DNA of 64,000 nt from Anabaena azotica FACHB-119. GTDB lineage: Bacteria > Cyanobacteriota > Cyanobacteriia > Cyanobacteriales > Nostocaceae. Position 1 is the stretch's first letter; each line of letters begins with the position of its first letter. The DNA is taken from positions 1-64,000 of the forward strand of contig NZ_JACJSG010000044.1 of assembly GCF_014697625.1 (NCBI RefSeq), written 5' to 3'. The position numbers were made by a program, and so were the translations under genes. Below the pieces are notes generated by a model that was not told the DNA's origin, did not search any database, and was given only the letters and a program-made list of their open reading frames with translations. Of this stretch, positions 1 through 8,401 are shown in pieces.

Positions 1-62
1 ACTTTAGTATGTTTTATTACTTCGCTCTTTCCATCTTTACGGTCAAGTTTTATCTCATTTTT

Positions 63-81
63 AAACTAAACTGTTTAGTTT
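63..81. promoter_or_regulatory. 19-bp perfect palindrome upstream of nucA
   Basis: The arms AAACTAAAC and GTTTAGTTT flank a single central T. A perfect palindrome of this size in an otherwise gene-free stretch (1-300) suggests a dimeric regulator site. It lies about 220 bp before nucA, so a direct link to nucA is unproven. Nothing else is recognised in 1-300. Confidence 0.3.
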
Positions 82-300
82 GCCCCTGGTGACAGCTTCG
101 CCAGCTCTCCCCCAAATTAGTAAAATTTTTCTGAAAATTAGCAGTAGTCAACAATTGGCATCGCCCTATTCGCTAGTATCCATCCAGCCGTAGTCTATGC
201 AGTCCAGTGGGGCATGAAATTTGACAATTTGCAACAAATTTGAGTGCAACTCAGGAAATACAATCAGAAATCCTGAAGTGAAATCAATCTCTAGGGGTGT

Positions 301-1134
301 ATGAATATTATGGGAATTTGTCGAAATTTGGGTATAACGGCTTTAGTAGCGTTTATTGTTGGGTATTCACCAGCCCAGTCCCAAGTGCCACCTAATATTG
401 AACTTTCCCCATCAATCAGTGTGCATTTGCTCTTGGGGAATCCCAGCAGTGCAACGCCAACAAAGCTTACACCTGACAATTACCTGATGGTCAAAAATCA
501 ATATGCACTCTCCTACAACAACAGCAAGGGAACTGCCAACTGGGTAGCTTGGCAGCTTAATTCCTCATGGTTGGGAGATGCAGACAGGCAGAATAACTTC
601 CGTCCTGACAACACATTGCCTGCTGGTTGGGAAAGAGTAACCCCAAGTATGTATTCTGGCTCAGGTTATGACCGGGGGCATATTGCACCATCGGGCGATC
701 GCACCCGAACAGCAGAAGATAATGCGGCCACTTTTTTAATGACAAACATGATGCCCCAGACACCCGACAACAATAGAAATACATGGGGTAATTTAGAAGA
801 TTATTGTCGAGAATTAGTCAGCCAGGGTAAAGAACTTTATATTGTCGCTGGGCCTAGTGGTAGTCTTGGCAAACCCCTCAAAGGTAAGGTGACAGTTCCC
901 AAATCCACTTGGAAGATTGTTGTCGTATTAGATAGCCCAGGCTCAGGGCTTGAAGGTATTACAGCTAATACTCGCGTTATCGCAGTAAATATTCCCAACG
1001 ACCCAGAATTAAATAATGATTGGAGAGTTTATAAAGTCAGTGTTGACGAATTAGAAAGTTTGACGGGTTATGATTTCTTGTCTAATGTTTCCCCAAATAT
1101 TCAAGCCAGTATTGAAAGTAAAGTTAATAATTAG
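301..1134 (+). CDS. nucA: DNA/RNA non-specific endonuclease NucA
   Basis: A secreted sugar-non-specific nuclease of 277 aa in the beta-beta-alpha-metal (endonuclease NS) family, which degrades DNA and RNA with Mg2+ or Mn2+. The N-terminus carries a hydrophobic signal-like segment (about residues 5-25, ending near SPAQSQ). The catalytic signature DRGHIAPSGDRT is intact near residues 125-136, with the general-base His, and is followed by the conserved MTNMMPQ and NRNTWGNLE metal-binding region. The length matches the Anabaena enzyme (about 270 aa). The start follows a purine-rich AGGGG motif. It converges on nuiA, whose product inhibits this enzyme, with only 8 bp between the stop codons. The pair on a mobile replicon may serve nutrient scavenging or removal of foreign DNA; this is inference. 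Confidence 0.95.
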   Translation: MNIMGICRNLGITALVAFIVGYSPAQSQVPPNIELSPSISVHLLLGNPSSATPTKLTPDNYLMVKNQYALSYNNSKGTANWVAWQLNSSWLGDADRQNNFRPDNTLPAGWERVTPSMYSGSGYDRGHIAPSGDRTRTAEDNAATFLMTNMMPQTPDNNRNTWGNLEDYCRELVSQGKELYIVAGPSGSLGKPLKGKVTVPKSTWKIVVVLDSPGSGLEGITANTRVIAVNIPNDPELNNDWRVYKVSVDELESLTGYDFLSNVSPNIQASIESKVNN

Positions 1135-1142
1135 TCAACAGG

Positions 1143-1547
1143 TCATGTTTCCACAACTTTAGTAAAAATACCAGCTAAATTTTCTGCTGGAGTTTCACCA
1201 ATAATATAAACATCAATTTCTACCTCACCCAGTCGATACACCTGCAAATTACTCAGGTTTTCTTTGAGTGTCTGCACAAGAGTTTGAAATCGTTTGACGG
1301 TTTCCTTCTCTTCTTCATTGTGCCAATCTTCAGGAGTTGTTGCTACACCAAAAAAATCATCCACTCCTACGATTTTTACGGGTGTGTCTATGGGATGGTT
1401 GGTCTGTTGTAAGACTTTCTCTGGTGTTGCAGGTGCAATATCTGACCACAGGAAAGCTGCACAGGGATATTCCGACTCGCTCATAAATAGCAAGCCGTCT
1501 GATGCTCGTTTTAGCTGTTCTAAAATTTCTGAGTTGGTTTTAGTCAT
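1143..1547 (-). CDS. nuiA: NuiA, protein inhibitor of NucA
   Basis: A 134-aa cytoplasmic inhibitor. The N-terminus (MTKTNSEILEQLK) and C-terminus (YRLGEVEIDVYIIGETP and LAGIFTKVVET) match my recollection of Anabaena NuiA, which binds NucA tightly and blocks its active site so that nuclease not yet exported cannot harm the cell. The length is typical of the family. It is encoded convergently with nucA. The middle region (about 28-70) is the most divergent from the form I remember. Three 22-bp repeats lie just upstream of its start and may be part of its control region. Confidence 0.93.
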   Translation of the reverse strand: MTKTNSEILEQLKRASDGLLFMSESEYPCAAFLWSDIAPATPEKVLQQTNHPIDTPVKIVGVDDFFGVATTPEDWHNEEEKETVKRFQTLVQTLKENLSNLQVYRLGEVEIDVYIIGETPAENLAGIFTKVVET

Positions 1548-1556
1548 AAACCATAA

Positions 1557-1622
1557 TAGACTAATTCAATAAAGTATATAGACTAATTCAATAAAGTATA
1601 TAGACTAATTCAATAAAGTATA
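1557..1622. repeat. Three exact 22-bp tandem repeats upstream of nuiA
   Basis: Three identical copies of TAGACTAATTCAATAAAGTA plus TA start at 1557, 1579 and 1601. The pitch of 22 bp is two helical turns, so a bound protein would line up on one DNA face. The block begins 10 bp upstream of the nuiA start codon, so it overlaps the likely nuiA promoter or leader. It may be an iterated operator or simple slippage. Confidence 0.8.
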
Positions 1623-1752
1623 ATGTGTATCGTCTATTTATCTACATTCAGGTCGAGCAGCAGAATTTTTATTCATACTTAATTATTTCTAACGGTACAA
1701 GACAAATAATTAAAAATGGTACAATTTAAGAGTAGTGTAAATATTGTAAATT

Positions 1753-2157
1753 ATGGACGCTGCTAAACGCCTTGCTACTCTAAATCGCATCCGCCAACTC
1801 AGTCGTTTGATGGATACATCAATACGCATTCCGTTAACAAGTTTTTGTATTGGAATAGACCCAGTTATTGGTTTAATTCCAGGTGGTGGTGATTTAATTA
1901 GTACAGCGTTTTCAGCTTATATTATATTTTTAGCTACCCGCTTTGGTATATCACGCCAAGATTTAGCCAAAATGATTTTTAATGTTGGTTTAGAAACTGT
2001 TGTGGGTACTGTACCTTTAGTGGGAGATTTGTTTGACGCTTTTTATAAATACAATATTCGCAATTTAGCAATTTTAGAAAAACATTTGACAGACGTTGAA
2101 CCAGAACTTCAAAAAGTATCTGATGAACTTTACAAAAAACAAGTTAGTCAAGTTTAA
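1753..2157 (+). CDS. DUF4112 family membrane protein
   Basis: A 134-aa protein with the DUF4112 pattern: an N-terminal helix (residues 1-25), then the DPVIGLIPGGGDLIS turn, a hydrophobic segment (about 50-65), the second VGTVPLVGDLFDAFYK motif and a charged C-terminal helix. The two GDL/GD motifs at the ends of hydrophobic stretches are the family hallmark. The biochemical function of the family is unknown; members are small integral membrane proteins. It has no operon partner: nuiA is divergent upstream and a gene-free stretch follows. No clear ribosome-binding site precedes the ATG. Confidence 0.8.
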   Translation: MDAAKRLATLNRIRQLSRLMDTSIRIPLTSFCIGIDPVIGLIPGGGDLISTAFSAYIIFLATRFGISRQDLAKMIFNVGLETVVGTVPLVGDLFDAFYKYNIRNLAILEKHLTDVEPELQKVSDELYKKQVSQV

Positions 2158-2189
2158 GTAGGAAAGTACATAGAGTTATCAAGAAATTG

Positions 2190-2535
2190 TCCTGTACAGC
2201 ATTCATCCCACCGCATATTCACCACACCCGTAAGTTGTATTCATTCACTGATACGATGAATGCCATTTTCTTAGAGGAAAAGTGAGTGATGAGCTTACGC
2301 CCCACGCCCAGGCGTTGATAACAAGCCGGAGAGGAAACCCCTAACTAGGGTGTAGAGTCTGCCGTACAGTTATAGGGTTCGGCATCATGCACAATAAAGT
2401 TAGGGTCTGTTGTAAAGGAATAGGGAGTTAATGCCCAAGCTGGTGCATGAGTTCAACTCTCCTCAGATCCACTTTCTATAGAAGAAGCAAATATACGGTA
2501 GCAGCCGCTTTGGGACTCTTTGAACCCAGAGCGGT
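2190..2535 (+). other. Structured non-coding stretch, possible RNA or IS remnant
   Basis: Several nested complementary segments are visible: GCATTCATC (2199-2207) with GATGAATGC (2255-2263); TGCCG with CGGCA around 2361-2385; GGGTCTG (2403-2409) with CAGATCC (2464-2470), enclosing GGGAGTT with AACTCTC (2423-2461) and a TGCCCA/TGGTGCA hairpin; and CCGCTTTGGG (2505-2514) with CCCAGAGCGG (2525-2534). This density of stems is unusual for a spacer. No open reading frame explains it. It may be a non-coding RNA or the guide-RNA end of a lost TnpB-type element. The strand is uncertain. Confidence 0.35.
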
Positions 2536-2664
2536 TATTGATTTGTAGATAGCCACATAGGACAAATAAAGCGATCACTCAAATGTAAGTGAAATTTTTC
2601 TTGGCTTGGATTGTGATTTGAATCATAAAATGAACTTTTAACTCACAATATGCTTCAGAAACTG

Positions 2665-2866
2665 TGTCACTTAAAGGATAATATGTCCGAAATTAAAGCA
2701 TAAAGTAGCCGCAGAACAGAACCTATGACAGAAGCGTATTTGACAGAATTGAATGTGATCGCTTGTAAAGTATGGTGAAAGTAGGGTGACGCAAAAATAA
2801 GCATTCCTGGTTTTTAGGGCGGCCACTTTATCCTTTAACTCCGGCCATCTTTTCCTTTAAGTTACA
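2665..2866. mobile_element. 202-bp mini-element with Tn7-like paired end repeats
   Basis: Each end holds two 19-bp repeats on a 22-bp pitch, inverted relative to the other end: 2671-2689 and 2693-2711 on the left, 2820-2838 and 2842-2860 on the right. The consensus is TTAAAGGATAAAGTGGCCG. The outer tips read TGTCACTTAAAGG on the left and, in reverse complement, TGTAACTTAAAGG on the right, so both start with TGT. Paired binding sites of about 22 bp inside TGT...ACA tips are typical of transposons that use TnsB/TniA/Mu-type transposases. No transposase gene is present and no clear 5-bp target duplication was seen, so this is a non-autonomous or decayed copy. Confidence 0.6.
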
Positions 2867-3056
2867 GAATTACTAACACACCAACATAACCATTGATGGC
2901 AATCTATATTTGCTCCTGCTCTCTTCTGACTCTAAAAAAGCCAGATGTAGAATATACTTGGTAAATCTGCCTACATTTGTAATTATTTGTTACACAATTA
3001 GCCATGACACAGTGCAATGGGTCATACCTCACTGTAAGCGATCGCCTCAGTTAATA

Positions 3057-3722
3057 TTACTTAACTGGGTAATATAATCCATCTTCACCAAAACGCCAGC
3101 CACGAGAACCGGGATCTCGATGTCGGCTCCATGACTCGAACTCTGATGGACTTTTGTTCTCTCGCTCTGTGGAAAGGCTTAATTCATTAACACCCAATCT
3201 TCGAGCTAGATTTTCCCCAGTTAAGGACTGAATCTCTACTGACTGACCATGAAAATGATGAGATGGCGAAAATCGCCTCTTACCTATATTCCCCTGGTGT
3301 CGAAGCTGCCCTAGTGCATTGTTCAGTTGGGCAAGGCTATTAGCGATGGTTTCTAACCTTTGTTCCAGTTTATTTAGTTGTTGCGCTTGTTGCGGCGTGG
3401 ATGTTGATTCTATACTTTGTTCTATACTCTGGCTGATCTGCCCCAAAACAGTTTCAATTTGCTGTAAACGATTTTCTATACTGGATTCTATACTAGAAGT
3501 ATTTTTTACTTGATTAGCTTCCAGTACCGAAAGTCGGTTAACTATCTGGTGTAGAACATCTTCTATACGATTGTCAGCTACTCCTGTCTGCCCAAGGATA
3601 TGATGCAGACCTTGCACTACCAACTCCGTTGCTGATACTTGGCGTTTTTTCGCTTCGGCTCTAAGTAATTCAACTAAAGACTTGGGAAGTTTAAAATTTA
3701 CTGATTCCCTGTCTATAGCCAT
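3057..3722 (-). CDS. RHH-type plasmid protein with coiled coil
   Basis: A protein of about 221 aa. Residues 1-50 fit a ribbon-helix-helix or CopG-like DNA-binding head (a short strand VNFKLPKSLVELLRAEAKKR, then SATELVVQGL). Residues 60-140 are a heptad-rich coiled coil, and the C-terminal 70 residues are basic and hydrophilic, ending in a WRFGEDGLYYPVK motif. I place the start at the ATG at 3722; an in-frame TTG lies one codon upstream. It is divergent from the restriction operon by about 180 bp and could repress it. No named family is recognised; a role as an oligomeric DNA-binding regulator is inferred. Confidence 0.7.
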   Translation of the reverse strand: MAIDRESVNFKLPKSLVELLRAEAKKRQVSATELVVQGLHHILGQTGVADNRIEDVLHQIVNRLSVLEANQVKNTSSIESSIENRLQQIETVLGQISQSIEQSIESTSTPQQAQQLNKLEQRLETIANSLAQLNNALGQLRHQGNIGKRRFSPSHHFHGQSVEIQSLTGENLARRLGVNELSLSTERENKSPSEFESWSRHRDPGSRGWRFGEDGLYYPVK

Positions 3723-3903
3723 CAAAACACCTATGCTTTAGCAATACAATTCCTTAGTTAGCTTACAACTTGCTGGTACGCTCATGGAAATTTCTGTTTT
3801 CAACTGCATTTTAACAAAGGTTTCGATTACCTTGTATAAGTTATACCTATTCTGATACTTTCAGATGATTAATATTTCTCGCGCTAATTGATTATGGAAC
3901 AAC

Positions 3904-5412
3904 ATGATTCAGGGAACGCTGTTTGACTCTTCCATCACTTTATCCGAGTTGTCCTCTCACCTATGGGAAGCAGCTAATATCTTGCGTGGAAGTCCGGTAG
4001 ATCGGACGGATTGGAAGAGTTATATTCTGCCACTGCTTTTCTTCAAGCGCATTTGTGATGTTTGGGACGAAGAACGTCAAAAAATGATTGAAGAATACGG
4101 TGAACATTTCCCCGATGAACACCGTTTCCAAATTCCTGAAGATAGTCACTGGCAAGATGTGCGTGATGCTGCTACTAACGTGGGTACTGTTTTACAAGAT
4201 GCTCTGCGTAACATTGAAGTTGCCAATCAAAAACATTTATACGGTGTATTTGGGGATGCTCAGTGGACGAACAAAGAAAAGCTGTCTGATGAACTGCTAA
4301 AAGACCTGATTGAGCATTTCTCAGCCCTTAACCTGAGTAACAAGCGCGTCCACAGCGATGTTATGGGCGATGCTTACGAATACCTAATTAAAAAGTTTGC
4401 TGATACTACCAAGAATAAAGCTGGGGAATTTTACACACCGCGTAGTGTGGTACAGCTGATGGTGGATATGTTAGACCCCCAAGAAGGGGAAACAGTGTAT
4501 GACCCTGCTTGCGGTACGGGAGGAATGTTGCTGGCTGCTGTTGCCCATGTACGTAATAAAGGGGGCGATGCAAGAACATTCTTTGGCAAGTTACACGGGC
4601 AAGAGAAGAATTTAACCACCGCCTCTACTGCCCGGATGAATTTGTTTTTACATGAAGTCGAAGATTTTGTCATTGAACGCGGCGATACTTTACGTAACCC
4701 TGTTTTTACCAACCCCGTCACAGGCGGTTTAGCTGAATTTAATGTAGTAATTGCTAATCCTCCCTTCTCCCTAGAAAAATGGGGACGGGAAGTTTGGGAA
4801 ACTGACCCTTGGGGACGTGCTTTTGCTGGTGTACCTACAGATAGTAGTGGTGATTTTGCCTGGGTGCAACACATGGTCAAGTCGATGGCCAAGCCACATG
4901 GACGGATGGCGGTTGTGTTACCCCAAGGTGCATTGTTTCGTGGTGGGGTGGAAGGGCAAATTCGACGCACCCTGCTAGAAATGGATATGATTGAGGCGGT
5001 AATTGGACTAGCACCAAACTTGTTTTACGGTACTGGTTTAGCGGCTTGTATATTGGTACTACGTCAGCGTAAAGCTCAAGCCCGTGCGGGTAAGGTATTA
5101 ATTATTGATGCTTCGACACTGTTCCGTAAAGGACGCGCCCAAAACTTTTTAGAAGCAGAACATACTGCCGAAATTTTGCGTTGGTATGAAGAATTTACAG
5201 ATGTAGAAGACCGGGCGCGGGTGGTTTCTTTGGAGGAAATTGAACAGGAAGGATGGACACTGAACATCTCCCGTTATGTTTTACCGCCCATAGGGACAGA
5301 TATTCCACCATTAGAGGAGGCGATCGCATCTTTTAAAGATGCTTTGGTACAATGCCGGGAAGCTGAGGAACGTCTGCACCAAGTAATGCTGGAAGGGGGA
5401 TGGCTGGAGTGA
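3904..5412 (+). CDS. hsdM: Type I restriction-modification methyltransferase subunit (HsdM, first copy)
   Basis: A 502-aa adenine-N6 DNA methyltransferase subunit. The N-terminal helical HsdM_N domain covers about residues 10-150. The SAM-binding motif DPACGTGGML is near residue 199 and the catalytic NPPF is near 284, both intact. A C-terminal helical tail (about 440-502) is expected to contact HsdS. The size and motif order match HsdM. It is the first gene of the operon and overlaps the next methylase gene by 13 bp, implying coupled translation. The oddity is the second, diverged hsdM-like gene directly behind it; most type I loci have one. Confidence 0.95.
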   Translation: MIQGTLFDSSITLSELSSHLWEAANILRGSPVDRTDWKSYILPLLFFKRICDVWDEERQKMIEEYGEHFPDEHRFQIPEDSHWQDVRDAATNVGTVLQDALRNIEVANQKHLYGVFGDAQWTNKEKLSDELLKDLIEHFSALNLSNKRVHSDVMGDAYEYLIKKFADTTKNKAGEFYTPRSVVQLMVDMLDPQEGETVYDPACGTGGMLLAAVAHVRNKGGDARTFFGKLHGQEKNLTTASTARMNLFLHEVEDFVIERGDTLRNPVFTNPVTGGLAEFNVVIANPPFSLEKWGREVWETDPWGRAFAGVPTDSSGDFAWVQHMVKSMAKPHGRMAVVLPQGALFRGGVEGQIRRTLLEMDMIEAVIGLAPNLFYGTGLAACILVLRQRKAQARAGKVLIIDASTLFRKGRAQNFLEAEHTAEILRWYEEFTDVEDRARVVSLEEIEQEGWTLNISRYVLPPIGTDIPPLEEAIASFKDALVQCREAEERLHQVMLEGGWLE

Positions 5413-6893
5413 ACCAACCAATTACACAACAAGCTTTAGAAAGTTATCTGTGGGGAGCTGCTACCATCTTACGTGGGTTAGTTGATGCTGGTGACTACAA
5501 ACAATATATTTTTCCTTTGCTGTTTTACAAACGGCTATCTGATGTTTGGGATGAGGATTTTGCAGGGGCTTTAGCTGACACAGGTGATGCTAACTATGCC
5601 CGTGACACTGCTAACGACCGCTTTATTATCCCCGATGATGCTCACTGGAAAGATGTCCGTATTGTTGCCAAGGATGTTGGTAAAGCTTTACAAGATGCCA
5701 TGCGGGCTATTGAAACCGCTAACCCTGGTCGCTTAGATGGAATTTTCGGTGATGCGCCTTGGACAAATAAAGAACGCTTACCTGATTACATCATTAAAAA
5801 TCTACTAGAACATTTCTCTACAGTAGTGCTGTCCCTAGCTAATGTTCCTGAAGATGAATTAGGTAATGCTTACGAGTATCTGATTAAACAATTTGCTGAT
5901 GACAGTGGACATACAGCCCAGGAATTTTATACCAACCGTACAGTTGTATATTTAATGGTACAGATGCTTGCACCAAAATCAGGCGATCGCATTTACGATC
6001 CTACCTGCGGTACAGGGGGAATGTTGATTTCCGCTTTGGCTGAGGTGAAGCGCACAGGTGGAGAACACCGTACCCTCAAGCTTTACGGACAGGAACGCAA
6101 CCACATGACCGCTTCCATTGCCCGTATGAACTTGGTGCTACATGGGGTAGATGATTATCAAGTCATGCGCGGCGATACTTTGGAACGTCCTGCTTTTACT
6201 GAAGATGACCAACTGCGGACTTTTGATGTAGTTCTCGCTAATCCGCCTTACTCTATTAAACAGTGGAACCGGGAAGCATTTCAATCTGACCAATGGCAGC
6301 GTAATTTTTTAGGGACACCGCCTCAAGGAAGGGCTGACTATGCGTTTTTTCAGCATATTTTAAAAAGTCTTGACCCGCAAACGGGACGCTGTGCAATTCT
6401 CTTTCCGCATGGGGTACTGTTTCGCAAGGAAGAAGCCCAGATGCGTCAGAAGTTGGTTGAGGCTGATTTGGTGGAATGTGTGCTTGGTTTAGGGCCTAAC
6501 CTGTTTTACAATTCACCAATGGAAGCTTGTATCATTATTTGCCGTACCCGTAAGCCACTAGAACGGCAAGGACGGATTTTATTTATTGATGCAGTGCATG
6601 AAGTAGCCCGTGTGCAAGGGCAAAGTTTTCTCAAACCAGAACATCAGTTACGTATTCTCAATGCGTATCAAGGTTATGGTAATGACCCTGGCTTTGCTGA
6701 GGTTGTTACTTTAGAAGAAATTGCTAGCCAGGACTACAGCTTGTCAATCCCGCTTTATGTGCGGCGAACAATAGCCAATAACCAAACCCAGGAAGTAAAG
6801 ACACTGGCTGAAGTTTGGGCAGACTGGGAACAGGGTAGTAGAGCTTTTTGGCAAGAAATGGATGCCTTGGTTGATATGCTGGATTCCCTGTAA
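5400..6893 (+). CDS. hsdM: Type I restriction-modification methyltransferase subunit (HsdM, second copy)
   Basis: A 497-aa second N6-adenine methylase subunit with the same layout as its neighbour: a helical N-terminus, DPTCGTGGML near residue 200 and NPPY near 280. The two proteins align along their whole length but differ widely (for example GLGPNLFYNSPMEACI against GLAPNLFYGTGLAACI), so this is not a recent duplication. Both keep the catalytic motifs, so the complex may contain a heterodimer of M subunits, or the two may act with different specificity partners. The start at 5400 lies inside the end of the upstream gene. A palindrome-rich gap of 290 bp follows. Confidence 0.93.
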   Translation: MAGVNQPITQQALESYLWGAATILRGLVDAGDYKQYIFPLLFYKRLSDVWDEDFAGALADTGDANYARDTANDRFIIPDDAHWKDVRIVAKDVGKALQDAMRAIETANPGRLDGIFGDAPWTNKERLPDYIIKNLLEHFSTVVLSLANVPEDELGNAYEYLIKQFADDSGHTAQEFYTNRTVVYLMVQMLAPKSGDRIYDPTCGTGGMLISALAEVKRTGGEHRTLKLYGQERNHMTASIARMNLVLHGVDDYQVMRGDTLERPAFTEDDQLRTFDVVLANPPYSIKQWNREAFQSDQWQRNFLGTPPQGRADYAFFQHILKSLDPQTGRCAILFPHGVLFRKEEAQMRQKLVEADLVECVLGLGPNLFYNSPMEACIIICRTRKPLERQGRILFIDAVHEVARVQGQSFLKPEHQLRILNAYQGYGNDPGFAEVVTLEEIASQDYSLSIPLYVRRTIANNQTQEVKTLAEVWADWEQGSRAFWQEMDALVDMLDSL

Positions 6894-6938
6894 TCTATAT
6901 TTATTAGGACTTACGCAAGTGTCATAATCAAACTAACT

Positions 6939-7090
6939 GTAGGGTGCGTCAGACCTAATAATTTCGGACAAATTCAGGAATTTTACACATCTGACGCACC
7001 CTACTATTGTGCTGTAGGCCGATGCACTGCCCACAATATCATGGTTTTGGTGGGCAATGCCCACCCTACGTATGTTTCTACGTATGTTTC
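6939..7090. repeat. Dispersed cyanobacterial palindromes between hsdM and the Rpn-like gene
   Basis: GTAGGGTGCGTCAGA (6939-6953) pairs perfectly with TCTGACGCACCCTAC (6990-7004), a 15-bp inverted repeat of a kind widespread in Nostocales intergenic DNA. A second hairpin, GGTGGGC-AAT-GCCCACC, lies at 7049-7065, and a 12-bp direct duplication (CTACGTATGTTT twice) follows. These are probably miniature mobile repeats. In transcripts they would form hairpins inside the restriction operon and could reduce read-through. Confidence 0.75.
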
Positions 7091-7182
7091 AAAAATCATG
7101 TACTAATCCTCTATCAAATTGGAGATGGGTTTTTCATGCGTTTGGATATTTTTGAACAAATAAGGGTAAAGCAATTATTGAT

Positions 7183-8085
7183 ATGATTGACCACGACCGT
7201 TTATTTAAAGAACTGATTACTACATTTTTTTTAGAATTTTTAGAGTTATTTTTTCCCCAAGTAATTGATTATCTAGAGCCGGACTCATTGACATTTTTAG
7301 ATAAAGAATTATTCACAGATGTTACTGCGGGTGAACAATATGAAGCTGATTTAGTAGCAAAAGTTCGATTTCGAGGACAAGAAACTTTCTTTCTTGTACA
7401 TATTGAAAATCAGTCATACCCAGAAGCTGACTTTGGACGGAGGTTGTTCCGCTACTTTGCTCGATTATTTGAAAAATATGGATTACCTGTATATCCAATT
7501 GTCATTTTTTCTTACGACAGTCCCCGCACACCCCAAACAAATATTTATCGTGTGACATTTCCCGATAAAACGGTTATGGAATTTAACTATGGGGTGGTAC
7601 AACTCAATCAATTAAACTGGCGTGACTTTTTACAGCAAGAAAACCCTGTTGCTAGTGCGCTGATGGCTAAAATGAGGATAGCACCCTCAGACCGTCCCAG
7701 AGTGAAGGCTGAATGTTTGCGTTTATTGGCAACTTTACGACTAAATCCAGCCAAAATGAAACTGATTTCTGGATTTGTTGACACCTATCTCCAGTTAAAT
7801 GCAGCAGAACAAGAGATTTTTCAAAGCGAAATTGCTCAATTTGAACCCGTCAAACAAGAGGTAGTTATGGAAATAGTAACAAGCTGGCAATTACAAGGAA
7901 GACTGGAAATAGTGATGCGTCAGCTTAACAGGAAAGTTGGTGCGGTTACACCAGAGTTAGAAGCGCGGATTCAGCAATTATCGCCGACTCAAGTGGAAGA
8001 TTTAGCTGATGCTTTATTAGATTTTACAAATGTAGGCGATTTGGTAACTTGGTTAAATAGCTTGGGAACGCCAGAAGAAACATAG
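7183..8085 (+). CDS. Rpn/YhgA-like PD-(D/E)XK nuclease-family protein with DUF4351 tail
   Basis: A 300-aa protein. The N-terminus (HDRLFKELITTFF...FL, about 1-60) and the central AGEQYEADLVAKVR...FLVHIENQSY segment (about 50-90) resemble the Rpn/transposase_31 group, which shares the PD-(D/E)XK nuclease fold: D55 and the E/Q pair in HIENQ fit the active-site layout. The last 60 residues (LNRKVGAVTPELEARIQQLSPTQVEDLADALLDF) are a DUF4351 module. Such genes are very common in cyanobacteria, with uncertain roles (DNA cleavage or recombination promotion in E. coli Rpn proteins). It sits inside the type I operon, between hsdM and hsdS, probably as an insertion. Its 3' end has been duplicated in tandem. 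Confidence 0.8.
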   Translation: MIDHDRLFKELITTFFLEFLELFFPQVIDYLEPDSLTFLDKELFTDVTAGEQYEADLVAKVRFRGQETFFLVHIENQSYPEADFGRRLFRYFARLFEKYGLPVYPIVIFSYDSPRTPQTNIYRVTFPDKTVMEFNYGVVQLNQLNWRDFLQQENPVASALMAKMRIAPSDRPRVKAECLRLLATLRLNPAKMKLISGFVDTYLQLNAAEQEIFQSEIAQFEPVKQEVVMEIVTSWQLQGRLEIVMRQLNRKVGAVTPELEARIQQLSPTQVEDLADALLDFTNVGDLVTWLNSLGTPEET

Positions 8086-8400
8086 AAGAAAGCAGAGATT
8101 TTTCTAAGCCAAATTGCTCAATTTGAACTTGTCAACCAAGAGGTAGTTATGGAAATAGTAACAAGCTGGCAATTGCAAGGAAGACAAGAAGGAAGACTCG
8201 AAGGAAGACTGGAAATAGTTGTGCGTTGGCTTAACAGGAAAGTTGGTGCGGTTACACCAGAGTTAGAAGCACGGATTCAGCAATTATCGCCGACTCAAGT
8301 GGAAGATTTAGCTGATGCTTTATTAGATTTTACAAATGTAGGCGATTTGGTAACTTGGTTAAATAGCTTGGGAGAGCCAGAAGAAACATAGAAGAAAGCA
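7813..8400 (+). repeat. Tandem duplication of the 3' end of the Rpn-like gene
   Basis: Copy 1 spans 7813-8094 (282 bp) and copy 2 spans 8095-8400 (306 bp). Both begin with GAGATTTTTC, and a third start of that motif stands at 8401. The copies are nearly identical. Copy 2 has 24 extra bases coding for QEGRLEGR, itself a small internal repeat. The closeness of the copies implies a recent unequal exchange or replication slip. Confidence 0.9.
8149..8391 (+). pseudogene. Orphan DUF4351 fragment (duplicated gene tail)
   Basis: An 80-aa open frame starting MEIVTSWQLQGRQEGR that repeats the last part of the upstream Rpn-like protein. It lacks the nuclease domain. It might be translated, since the internal ATG and its context are copied too, but it is best read as the by-product of the tandem duplication. 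The main coding differences are an inserted QEGRLEGR and GEPEET instead of GTPEET at the end. Confidence 0.75.
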
Positions 8401-8401
8401 G

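Noticed and set aside
2403..2471. tRNA-like fold (GGGTCTG acceptor with CAGATCC and a GTTCAACTC T-loop-like sequence)
   Set aside because: The D-arm and anticodon arm cannot be formed, and the 69-nt length and loop sizes do not fit a tRNA. Kept only as part of a structured stretch.
8149..8391. Independent functional gene
   Set aside because: It is a near-exact copy of the preceding gene's 3' end created by tandem duplication.
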